Positions 8,020 to 15,600 of a stretch of DNA of 64,000 nt are shown here, piece by piece. The position numbers and the translations under genes are program-made. The stretch is from the NCBI RefSeq assembly GCF_028746185.1, contig NZ_JAQIVH010000056.1, positions 186,001-250,000 of the forward strand, given 5' to 3'. Position 1 is the stretch's first letter, and each line of letters opens with the position of its first letter. Source of the stretch: Paenibacillus_E qinlingensis. Lineage in GTDB: Bacteria; Bacillota; Bacilli; Paenibacillales; NBRC-103111. The notes beneath the pieces are model-generated. The model ran no database searches, was not told the origin of the DNA, and worked only from the letters and a program-made list of their open reading frames with translations.

Positions 8020-10206
8020 TCAACGTATGACAGGGATACCCGGTGGGAAGCTTTCGGTCCATTCCCCGTTCTCATATCGGAGTTGAATCGTTCCAGTTGG
8101 AACGTTCAGCTGCAGTGTAAATGACGTCCAGCTTGCAGGAAGCTTCGGACAAAACGCAATCTCTTGCCACCCCGGCTTCGCTGGCTTTAGACCTATAATA
8201 TCCTCGATCAGCAGAGGAACAGGACCGCTTGCCCATGGATGACATAAGCTTGTGTTCCATTTCTGGTCTTTCCCCCATGCTTCAAAGCACGTAGTTGCGC
8301 CTTCTTTGATCATATTCCCCCAAGAGTGTTCATCGTCAGCGGAGAGCAAATCATAAATCAACTCATGTTCTTCCACCAACGCAAGTGCCTTCATGACAAA
8401 GTAAGAAAAATAAACCCCGCATGCGAAACGCTTGGTGCGAATCATGTCAACAATCGTGGAGACAGCTTGCTGCGGTGCAATATGGAATAGCATAGGAAGT
8501 ACATTGGCATGCAGGGCATGATGCGTACTCTGCTCCGAATCTCTAAACAAGCCGTTCTTTTCATCATAGAATGCTTCTAAGAAGCTCTTTTTTAATCGCG
8601 GCAGCTGATCTTCATAAGTAATCTCGAGCAATTCGCGAATCTCGTTTACCGTACTTACGCAGCCGATATAAAGCGCATTAATGACATTATGGCAGCCAGG
8701 ACCGACTGGCCTACTTAGTTCAAAATCATAATTGTCGCGCAATCCTTGTGGCCAATCGACCAGATTCCATTTGTCTGTAACACCTTCAAGCAACCCATCC
8801 TCACGCTCAAATTGCTCAAAATGTTTCAATAAACCTGCCGCATACGGGTACATCTCTTGAAGGAATGCCATATCACCACTATAACGGTAGTACTGCATCA
8901 CTTGCATCGGCCACTGTAATGAGAAATCAGCTATTTCCTGCATAAAATGCCCTGGTACAACAGCCATTAGCCCTTCGCATACGAATGAACTACGACCAAA
9001 TTGTTCAATGGCCTTGCGATAGAGACGCAAATCCCCACTGAGCAGCATGTGGGAGTGACCAATAATCGTGTTGTCACCCAGATATTGCCCCTTCTCTCGG
9101 CTTGGACAATCCACGAAATTTTCTTGGGATCCGTATCGCACGCCATTTTTGCAAATGTCAAAAATTTGATTCATCAATTCATCCGAGCTGTGAAGCACGC
9201 AGCTTTGCTCATCGAACGGGTAATGCCTAACTACGGCGTGAAAAGAGTCCGGTCTTAGTGCTTCCTCGGGGCCTTTTACTTCTACATAGCGAAACGCCTT
9301 GTAATCATACGTTTCAAAAACGTCTAGGTCACCTGATAATGTCCACTGGTCATGATAAAGGCAATTGCAGCGCATGTCGTAACGAACGGCGTTATCTCCA
9401 GGCAACAGCTCTTCTCCCGAGAAAATATGTACTTGATCACCTGCAATTCCATGTGCATTCATGGCGAATTGGCCGGTCAACTCGCCCCCGAAGTCGATTA
9501 GATAATGACCCGGTGCAAGCCGTTCGACGTGTGTTGGCTGTTTCTTATAAACGGCGAGCAGCGGAGTTGGCTGCTGAACAAATGTATAATCCGTATGCTC
9601 CGCAGCTTCTGCCTGTTCCCAATCCGAATCGTCGTAGCCAACTTCTGTCCAACCTCGTTCCGTCTGCCTTGCATCCACATGTTCTGTAAATTGCGTATCA
9701 TAACCAAATGTCACACCAGGCCGATTGTCATTAATCCTTTTTACTTTCCATGTCCGATCTGTCTTAACCAGTAGATTTTCGCCTGCCCAAAGCTCCGCTA
9801 TGAGGCCTTGCCGATTGTCGGCGCTATTATAAACGCGATTTAACAGTCCCTGATAATAAACATGAACAGCTATTACATTTTTCCCGACTTTTAAAAACGA
9901 ACGCACATCTATCCGGTTATAATAATAATGATTCGCATCACTCTGTGCAGGGCCTTGGGCAACGAACTCACCATTGATATACAGTTTGTAGTAATCATCA
10001 GCCGTTAATTGAAGCCAGATTTGGTCCTCATTCATCATCTTGTCATCTAACATACATACATTTCTTACATACCAATGGTGATGCTGTAAATCGGGAATAT
10101 ACGGTTCAATGACAACCGTTTCAAGCTCTTTATGGTAGAGATAGGATTTGTCCAAATTTATAAATGCACGATCTGTCAGCCAATCTGCTTGCCACGCTTG
10201 TGTCAA
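8020..10206 (-). CDS. GH78 alpha-L-rhamnosidase-like glycoside hydrolase
   Basis: Cytoplasmic enzyme (no signal peptide) of 728 residues expected to remove terminal alpha-L-rhamnose from imported oligosaccharides. The N-terminal 330 residues are beta-rich carbohydrate-binding-like domains (YKLYINGEFVAQGP, FRYVEVKG). The catalytic (alpha/alpha)6 barrel begins near NFVDCPSREKGQYLGD, the hallmark GH78 loop in which a conserved Asp and Arg are found, and continues with TDKWNLVDWPQGLRDNYD and a small C-terminal beta domain. The start is TTG with GAGAGGG five bases upstream. It follows the phosphotransferase gene by about 96 bases on the same strand. The linkage actually cut is not certain; several GH78-like proteins are uncharacterised. 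Confidence 0.82.
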   Translation of the reverse strand: MTQAWQADWLTDRAFINLDKSYLYHKELETVVIEPYIPDLQHHHWYVRNVCMLDDKMMNEDQIWLQLTADDYYKLYINGEFVAQGPAQSDANHYYYNRIDVRSFLKVGKNVIAVHVYYQGLLNRVYNSADNRQGLIAELWAGENLLVKTDRTWKVKRINDNRPGVTFGYDTQFTEHVDARQTERGWTEVGYDDSDWEQAEAAEHTDYTFVQQPTPLLAVYKKQPTHVERLAPGHYLIDFGGELTGQFAMNAHGIAGDQVHIFSGEELLPGDNAVRYDMRCNCLYHDQWTLSGDLDVFETYDYKAFRYVEVKGPEEALRPDSFHAVVRHYPFDEQSCVLHSSDELMNQIFDICKNGVRYGSQENFVDCPSREKGQYLGDNTIIGHSHMLLSGDLRLYRKAIEQFGRSSFVCEGLMAVVPGHFMQEIADFSLQWPMQVMQYYRYSGDMAFLQEMYPYAAGLLKHFEQFEREDGLLEGVTDKWNLVDWPQGLRDNYDFELSRPVGPGCHNVINALYIGCVSTVNEIRELLEITYEDQLPRLKKSFLEAFYDEKNGLFRDSEQSTHHALHANVLPMLFHIAPQQAVSTIVDMIRTKRFACGVYFSYFVMKALALVEEHELIYDLLSADDEHSWGNMIKEGATTCFEAWGKDQKWNTSLCHPWASGPVPLLIEDIIGLKPAKPGWQEIAFCPKLPASWTSFTLQLNVPTGTIQLRYENGEWTESFPPGIPVIR

Positions 10207-10302
10207 CTTGACCCTCTCCTCTTCGTGTACACAATACCATCAGAAACCATTATACATGATTTACTTAGAATAAAATTCACAATTGGCAAATTACAGCTAC
10301 CC

Positions 10303-11202
10303 TTACAGCTCTACATTTTCATTTAAAAATCTATTGTTTCTAACGATTTTTCGTACGTTCTTCATTGTATCCGGGTATTTGGGCACACCTGCGATTCGAT
10401 CGAGCAGCAGCCACCTCAGGCAAGCAATCGCTTCGAAGATTTCCAACTCACCAGCATCTACATGAATTTCCTCTTGATATTTGTACAAAAACGTAAGGCT
10501 TTTGCTGTCACTTACATAGATGCGCAGAAGCAAACAAGCCCATGACAGATCAAATCTTGGATCTCCTAGTTGCCCGTTCGTCCAGTCAATAACTGTGTAT
10601 TGTCCATCTTCTTCAAGAATATTGCCTAGATTGAAATCTCCGTGTATGATCCGGTCCATTTTCATATCGGCTGTGTGGACTAGGTAGATTAGATTCTCTT
10701 TCATTGCTGGATACGCTTCGATACCGGAGAAAAAATAGTTAATAAAATCATACTTAGGTACTTCCTTCATCATCAATCCATCCGCAGGCAAACGGTGAAC
10801 GTCAGCTAAAACAGACGTGATCTTCTTAAAAATACTTGGACTCACTTTCGTTACTGGAGTGCCATGATGGCGGGTTAGTAATACTGCATGCCCGTCTTCG
10901 GTTTTCCCATAACCAATCGGTTCAGATACACGAATTTTCTGACGTTGAAGTGTTTCCAATAGGCGATATTGACGCTGGACGTCAGGTTTCGAACGTTTGT
11001 TCCACACCTTCAGTACATATTGATTCTCTCCGTGTGTGATCTTCGCCACTTCCGCCTCAAGCCCAGGTGAAAGTGGACTAAACGTCAGTTCAGCCATTGA
11101 AGTAATCAAGAGATTCAGAGTAGAGGTGCTTTCATGCCACTCTATGCTCGTCCATATATCACTCAATGCTTGCCCCGCTGCTTTATCTTCAAATTGTTTC
11201 AT
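10303..11202 (-). CDS. APH-family small-molecule phosphotransferase
   Basis: Protein-kinase-like fold of the aminoglycoside phosphotransferase/choline kinase family, 299 residues, cytoplasmic. The Brenner motif HGDFNLGNIL and the metal-binding IDWTNGQLGDPRFDLSW are intact, and the ATP-binding half (YVLKVWNK) is recognisable, so the protein should be active. The substrate is not predictable: relatives act on antibiotics, homoserine, sugars or spore-coat components. AGAGGTGAG lies just before the ATG. It stands upstream of the GH78 gene on the same strand and may be co-transcribed with it. Confidence 0.75.
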   Translation of the reverse strand: MKQFEDKAAGQALSDIWTSIEWHESTSTLNLLITSMAELTFSPLSPGLEAEVAKITHGENQYVLKVWNKRSKPDVQRQYRLLETLQRQKIRVSEPIGYGKTEDGHAVLLTRHHGTPVTKVSPSIFKKITSVLADVHRLPADGLMMKEVPKYDFINYFFSGIEAYPAMKENLIYLVHTADMKMDRIIHGDFNLGNILEEDGQYTVIDWTNGQLGDPRFDLSWACLLLRIYVSDSKSLTFLYKYQEEIHVDAGELEIFEAIACLRWLLLDRIAGVPKYPDTMKNVRKIVRNNRFLNENVEL

Positions 11203-11402
11203 ATCTCACCTCTGGTGATTTCACTTCTTCCAGATAATTCAACATGTTGCCGAGTAATCCTGCCTGCTACAGAAATGTGATTTTAGAGTTCCTTTCCATA
11301 CGAAGCAGCATATTCTTTCATTCTATCTGTCAGTTTCTTTCTCATTGAGGTAATGAGAAGTAAACTTCTTATGAACGATACTGGGCTCATCTCTGAAAAT
11401 TC
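11203..11402. other. Gene-poor stretch upstream of the phosphotransferase
   Basis: No gene of convincing quality. The minus strand has a 35-codon frame at 11390-11283 with a basic, charged C-terminal part but no ribosome site, and no clear terminator. It may be leader sequence or decayed coding DNA. Confidence 0.3.
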
Positions 11403-11561
11403 TTAACCCTTAACAACTACATTAATATAGAGAATAGCTGCAAATAAAGTTGACGTCGTGAATATGAGAATATCACTTTTATCTTTGTTAAGTATCGCTC
11501 GAAGAGTACTTAAGAATAACAACATAAAGAAAAAGGATAATAAAGCTAAGGCAATGTCCAC
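11403..11561 (-). CDS. Small membrane protein, 52 residues
   Basis: A short open frame with a GTG start and a GGAGGG ribosome site ten bases upstream. It encodes two strongly hydrophobic segments (about residues 3-23 and 31-50) joined by a charged turn with RAILNKDKSD, which is the form of a two-helix inner-membrane hairpin. I do not recognise a family. It is isolated between the phosphotransferase and an MFS exporter with no obvious promoter motif. The ribosome site, clean topology and charged loop support it as real; length and GTG start keep confidence moderate. Confidence 0.5.
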   Translation of the reverse strand: MDIALALLSFFFMLLFLSTLRAILNKDKSDILIFTTSTLFAAILYINVVVKG

Positions 11562-11698
11562 TTTATTTCAACCCTCCGTTCCACGTATATGGCATACGAA
11601 ATAGGACTTATTATCTTGCTATAATAAAATAGGTTCTTCTAGAAAATTGTCGGTTCTTGCCATTTTTCATCGCGTATTTACCAATGTTCAATATTCGA

Positions 11699-12958
11699 TC
11701 ACAATGTAGGATCCATTCTTCCCGTCAGCGTTCTCTTATACAGAATTGGTATTGCCGCGGCTATAAGGATCATACCCATAAAAGCAGGTGCTGCATGACC
11801 AAGTGATACATAGATTTGACCTCCAACGATTGGCCCAATCATCCTTGCTAAAGCCTGAATAGATTGGCTGCCTCCTTGAATTCTTCCTTGCTCACTGGCA
11901 TTGACAGACTTGGAGAGCATCCCATTGAAGGAAGGCCCAAAGATCGAATCACCAAAACCAAATATAAACATGCCGGCAATTAATAGCGGATAGTATGTGA
12001 ACAAAGATGATAGTGCAATAAGACTGTAGCCTGCAATTTCCGAAACCATGCCAAGAATGGTAATCTGTTTATCGCTACGTATTTTCAATAACTTTGGCAT
12101 GATAAAACTTTGGGAAATGATGTCTTGAACGCCCATAATTGAAAACATAAGTCCGATTAGTGCAGGCTTCCAACTGAACGTATCCACCGTAAATTGTGAA
12201 AACACAGCCTGTAAGGATCCGTTGGGTATCCAAAGTAAGAACGCTGAGACCAGCAGCCTGTTTAAGTTTTTCGTGGAAAGTATGTTTGCAAGCTGGGTAA
12301 ATGGATTCAATCTTATAAAGGTAATTTCTTTCAGTCTATTCTTCTTGACAAGGCTTTCTGGCATATAGAAAAATCCATAAACAACATTTAATAACGTTAT
12401 GAGTGCTCCAACATACATGGGTGCTGCATAACCAAATTTAGCAAGTAATCCGCCTAATGTTGGGCCAATAACGGTGCCAACACCGACCACCGCACTCACC
12501 CATCCAAAGTACTTGGTTCTCTGTTCAGGAGGGATGATATCAGCAAAATAGGCGAAAATTGTGCTTATGCTCCCACCAGTTATTCCTTCGATGATGCGCC
12601 CAACAAATAATACCCATAGTGCTCCTCCAATACCAAAAATGAAGTAACCGATTGCTGATCCCAAAAGGCAAACTAAGAGTAAAGGACGACGGCCATATTT
12701 GTCGCTTAAAGCTCCAAGCACGGGGGCTGCAAAAAACACGCAGAGGGCATATACAGAAGTCAATAGCGTAACAACGATTGCTTGTTCTGCAGGACTACTT
12801 GTATAAGGTTTCACTAAGAATGGGACAATAGGTGCTATGATACTGAAGCCTATCCCACAAAGAAACACAGCGATAAGGCCGAATAATAAAGCGTGTTTAT
12901 TTACGATGGGTTCCTTTTGTTCTTTGTTCTGAGTATTGTGTATTCTAAACATGGACAT
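11699..12958 (-). CDS. MFS drug efflux transporter (TetA-like, DHA1)
   Basis: Twelve-helix proton antiporter of 419 residues. The conserved loop motif is seen as LGALSDKYGRRP between helices 2 and 3, and the motif-C type antiporter signature as GVGTVIGPTLGGLLA in helix 5, which marks drug:H+ antiporters. An N-terminal cytoplasmic extension of about 20 residues precedes helix 1. GGAGAG lies seven bases before the ATG. The MarR gene immediately upstream shares an operator with this gene's promoter, so the likely role is inducible export of a toxic small molecule. The exported compound is unknown. Confidence 0.88.
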   Translation of the reverse strand: MSMFRIHNTQNKEQKEPIVNKHALLFGLIAVFLCGIGFSIIAPIVPFLVKPYTSSPAEQAIVVTLLTSVYALCVFFAAPVLGALSDKYGRRPLLLVCLLGSAIGYFIFGIGGALWVLFVGRIIEGITGGSISTIFAYFADIIPPEQRTKYFGWVSAVVGVGTVIGPTLGGLLAKFGYAAPMYVGALITLLNVVYGFFYMPESLVKKNRLKEITFIRLNPFTQLANILSTKNLNRLLVSAFLLWIPNGSLQAVFSQFTVDTFSWKPALIGLMFSIMGVQDIISQSFIMPKLLKIRSDKQITILGMVSEIAGYSLIALSSLFTYYPLLIAGMFIFGFGDSIFGPSFNGMLSKSVNASEQGRIQGGSQSIQALARMIGPIVGGQIYVSLGHAAPAFMGMILIAAAIPILYKRTLTGRMDPTL

Positions 12959-13009
12959 GGTAGTTCTCTCCTCAAATAGCTACAGTTTTGATTCCTTGGA
13001 AACAAACAT

Positions 13010-13041
13010 ATCCTACCGCGAATTTGTTTCCTTGTCAACAA
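13010..13041 (-). promoter_or_regulatory. MFS gene promoter with candidate MarR operator
   Basis: TTGACA (-35) and TAGGAT (-10) are spaced by 17 bases on the minus strand. The -35 lies inside a 19-bp element (13023-13041) of form TTTGTTTC-N6-AACAA that matches the one in the marR promoter at 16 of 19 positions and covers the same promoter bases there. A partial third copy lies just downstream, near 12987-13008. Confidence 0.7.
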
Positions 13042-13053
13042 AAATTAACTGAT

Positions 13054-13088
13054 AAAAAAGCAGCCCGTTCTCAAAAGAGCCCGGCTGC
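13054..13088 (-). terminator. Intrinsic terminator of marR
   Basis: GC-rich stem (GCAGCCGGGCTC / GAGAACGGGCTGC, with a small internal mismatch) and six T on the minus strand. It separates the marR transcript from the MFS promoter. Confidence 0.85.
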
Positions 13089-13112
13089 CTGATCTTTCAT
13101 TTTTATTAAAAA

Positions 13113-13586
13113 TTATTCCGACTTCAACTCTAACCCCTGTTTCTTTATTTCTGCATCTAAATGACTGCTATACTTTTCCACGAAGTTAAGTATACTGTCA
13201 AATTGTTTCTCGGTTACATGCTCAAATACGGCTTTATCCCGCTCTTGAAACTCTTTATGCAGATCGTCATGAATTTTATTTATGGCTTTGCCCTGCTCAG
13301 TAAGCTTAAAATAGATTTCTTTCTTATTGTCCGTCTTCTGGTAGCTTTCAATTAGACCTTTTTCTATAAGTTTCTTAGTTAATTTACTTAGAGCACCGCG
13401 CGTCATGTAAAAGGACTCTGCAAGCTGCGTCACGTTGGAATCTGGATTTTTTTCAATGTACTCGATGCAATGGACTTCAGAAGATGTATACCCCTTCAGA
13501 CTGTATTCCATCTTATCCTTGTTAAGCCAAACTAACTTGTGATATAAATCTCTGAAACCCATCATGACTTGATCTTCTTTGCTCAT
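13113..13586 (-). CDS. MarR-family transcriptional repressor
   Basis: Dimeric winged-helix DNA-binding protein of about 157 residues. The winged-helix core lies around residues 40-105: SNVTQLAESFYMTRGALSKL is the helix-turn-helix and ESYQKTDNKKEIYFKLT the wing. Flanking helices form the dimer interface. The longest frame starts at GTG 13607, but GGAGGAG ends five bases before ATG 13586, so that ATG is used. It has its own promoter and terminator. Nearly identical operators in this promoter and that of the downstream MFS exporter suggest autorepression and repression of the pump, relieved by a ligand. Confidence 0.88.
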   Translation of the reverse strand: MSKEDQVMMGFRDLYHKLVWLNKDKMEYSLKGYTSSEVHCIEYIEKNPDSNVTQLAESFYMTRGALSKLTKKLIEKGLIESYQKTDNKKEIYFKLTEQGKAINKIHDDLHKEFQERDKAVFEHVTEKQFDSILNFVEKYSSHLDAEIKKQGLELKSE

Positions 13587-13619
13587 CGCTACTCCTCCCA
13601 TCCGCACTTACATTACCCT

Positions 13620-13650
13620 ATTATAATAATTTTTGTTTCTGTTTCAACAA
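13620..13650 (-). promoter_or_regulatory. marR promoter with candidate autoregulatory operator
   Basis: TTGAAA and a perfect TATAAT are separated by 16 bases on the minus strand. The 19-bp element at 13632-13650 includes the -35 box and matches the MFS promoter element at 16 of 19 positions. Confidence 0.68.
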
Positions 13651-13676
13651 TAGTAAGGGATTTCGTTGATAAACGC

Positions 13677-13704
13677 AAAAAAGAGCTTACCGCGAAGCAA
13701 GCCC
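13677..13704 (-). terminator. Terminator of the YesM/YesN sugar importer operon
   Basis: Imperfect stem GGGCTTGC / GTAAGCTC followed by a T run on the minus strand, 17 bases past the last permease gene. Confidence 0.65.
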
Positions 13705-13720
13705 TTCTGCAATCGATCCC

Positions 13721-14608
13721 CTATTCCTTCACTGCTCCCAACATGATGCCGGATACGAAATATTTTTGCAAAAATGGATACACGATCAGCATCGGCACCA
13801 TCGCTATGAAGACCTTGGCAGCATTGAGCGTCCTGTTCGATAGTTCAGAAAGCTTCTTGTATTGTTCCGGCGTAAGGTTTGTGCCGACTGGGATGTTGAC
13901 AACCAACTGCTGGATATAGGTTTGCAGCGGATATTTATCAGAAGTATTCATGAGTACCAAACCATTAAAGAATTCGTTCCAGTGATATACACTGATAAAC
14001 AGCGCTACTGCCGCTAGTACAGGGATGGAACAAGGTATATAGATCCGAAACAACGTTGCCCAAGGGCCAGCGCCATCTACAATTGCCGCTTCACTGAGGT
14101 CTTTAGGAAGATTACGAAAAAAATTCATGATCAAAATAACATTAAAGATCGGGACACCACCACCAAGAACCAGTGCCCAGATGGAGTTGATCAAACCGTA
14201 ATGTTGAATTGTTAGATACCATGGAATCAGACCGCCATTAAAGACCATGCAAAAAACCAGAATCCACATGAACGTATTGCGTGCTCTAAAATCTTTCTTG
14301 GGTCTCGCCAGTGGATAGGCCATCAGCACACTTACAATCATAGAGAATCCAGTTCCTAACACGGTTCGTTGGATCGAAATCCAGAATGAATTCAAGAATA
14401 AACTGTCATTGATGATCTCTTTGTAAGAAGCTAATGAGAACCCAATTGGATACAGCGTAACCAATCCTGCGTTTGCAGCTGATTTATCAGATATGGATAC
14501 ACAGAACGTATACCAGAGCGGATAAATGCAGCTAATTAGTAACAAGCCCAGGAGAATCACATTGACAATTTCAAAAGTACGTGATCCTAAAGTCGTATTT
14601 CTTACCAT
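13721..14608 (-). CDS. Sugar ABC transporter permease, YtcP/LplC type
   Basis: Inner-membrane permease of the CUT1 carbohydrate importer family, 295 residues with six predicted helices. The cytoplasmic EAA loop that docks the ATPase reads EAAIVDGAGPWATLF, and the C-terminus has the family's FVSGIMLGAVKE ending. AGGAGG lies seven bases before the ATG. It pairs with the LplB-type permease 15 bases upstream and the lipoprotein upstream of that. No ATP-binding subunit is encoded here, as is normal for this group, which shares an MsmX-like ATPase encoded elsewhere. Substrate is probably an oligosaccharide. Confidence 0.9.
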   Translation of the reverse strand: MVRNTTLGSRTFEIVNVILLGLLLISCIYPLWYTFCVSISDKSAANAGLVTLYPIGFSLASYKEIINDSLFLNSFWISIQRTVLGTGFSMIVSVLMAYPLARPKKDFRARNTFMWILVFCMVFNGGLIPWYLTIQHYGLINSIWALVLGGGVPIFNVILIMNFFRNLPKDLSEAAIVDGAGPWATLFRIYIPCSIPVLAAVALFISVYHWNEFFNGLVLMNTSDKYPLQTYIQQLVVNIPVGTNLTPEQYKKLSELSNRTLNAAKVFIAMVPMLIVYPFLQKYFVSGIMLGAVKE

Positions 14609-14623
14609 GTCAACGCCTCCTTT

Positions 14624-15514
14624 TTAAAAGACTGTATAGTCGGCATATCTGTACGCCAGACGGTATGAGATAACAATGAGCACAAAGCTGATGACAGACT
14701 TGAACAATCCTGCCGTTGTGGCTAATGAGAATTGCAGATTCTGCAAACCCAGTCGATAAACCCAAGTGTCTAAAATATCGCCCGTTGAGTACACTAGCGG
14801 ATTATAGAGATTGTATACCTGATCGAAACCCGCGTTGAGCACATTGCCGAGACTTAGAACGCCCAACAGCACGACCGTTGTCGTTAGCGCTGGAAGTGTA
14901 ATATTCCTTATCATTTGCCAACGATTGGCTCCATCGATTGCCGCTGCTTCGTACAGATTCATATTGACCCCTGTCAGTGCTGCGAGATAAATAATGGCAT
15001 TGTAACCGAACTCTTTCCACACATCCGTGCCGATAACCAACTGACGAAATATACTGGCATCCGCCATAAAAAGTTTGGGATCTCCACCGAACATCTCAAT
15101 GACTGTATTAACAACGCCATAATAGCCAAAAATGCCGATAACAATCGTCGCCATAATAACCCAAGATAAAAAGTGCGGTAAATAAACGACCGTCTGAACA
15201 AACTTTTTGTAACGTAAGTTGGTAAGCTCATTCAACAAAATCGCAAATATCAATGGGATTAGCAAATTGAATACAATTTTGCCCACAGCGATAATAACTG
15301 TATTCGTGATGACCGATTTGCTGTCATTCAGTTGAAACATGTATTTGAAATTTTCCAATCCAACCCACTCGGAACCGAAAATGCCCATGCCAGGATTATA
15401 ATTCTGAAATGCCATCACGATGCCGAACATCGGCACAATACTAAACAAAATAAGCCAAATCATACCTGGAAGCAGCATCAAATAATAATGCTTCTGAAAG
15501 CCCATTTTCCTCAT
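14624..15514 (-). CDS. Sugar ABC transporter permease, LplB type
   Basis: Second inner-membrane subunit of the CUT1 importer, 296 residues, about six helices. The EAA loop is EAAAIDGANRWQMI. The N-terminal MLLPGMIWLILFSIVPM and the KYMFQLND region are typical of LplB relatives. GGGGGG before the ATG gives the ribosome site. The binding-protein gene lies about 87 bases upstream, and a strong hairpin in that gap may protect the upstream mRNA. Coupled in order with the YtcP-type gene downstream. Confidence 0.9.
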   Translation of the reverse strand: MRKMGFQKHYYLMLLPGMIWLILFSIVPMFGIVMAFQNYNPGMGIFGSEWVGLENFKYMFQLNDSKSVITNTVIIAVGKIVFNLLIPLIFAILLNELTNLRYKKFVQTVVYLPHFLSWVIMATIVIGIFGYYGVVNTVIEMFGGDPKLFMADASIFRQLVIGTDVWKEFGYNAIIYLAALTGVNMNLYEAAAIDGANRWQMIRNITLPALTTTVVLLGVLSLGNVLNAGFDQVYNLYNPLVYSTGDILDTWVYRLGLQNLQFSLATTAGLFKSVISFVLIVISYRLAYRYADYTVF

Positions 15515-15554
15515 AATGGTTGTCCCCCCATCTCAACTGGCATTTTGAGAATTT

Positions 15555-15587
15555 GCAAAAGGCGTTGAGTCCGCCAACGCCTTTTGC
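15555..15587 (-). other. Intercistronic hairpin between binding protein and permeases
   Basis: A perfect 13-bp stem (GCAAAAGGCGTTG / CAACGCCTTTTGC) with a seven-base loop and no T run after it. Position right after the binding-protein gene suggests mRNA stabilisation, giving more binding protein than permease, as known for maltose operons. Confidence 0.65.
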
Positions 15588-15600
15588 AAGTTTATTTCAG

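Noticed and set aside
11283..11390. 35-codon minus-strand frame upstream of the phosphotransferase gene
   Set aside because: The C-terminal part looks protein-like and vaguely Spo0E-like, but there is no ribosome site and the frame stops early; I cannot support it as a gene.
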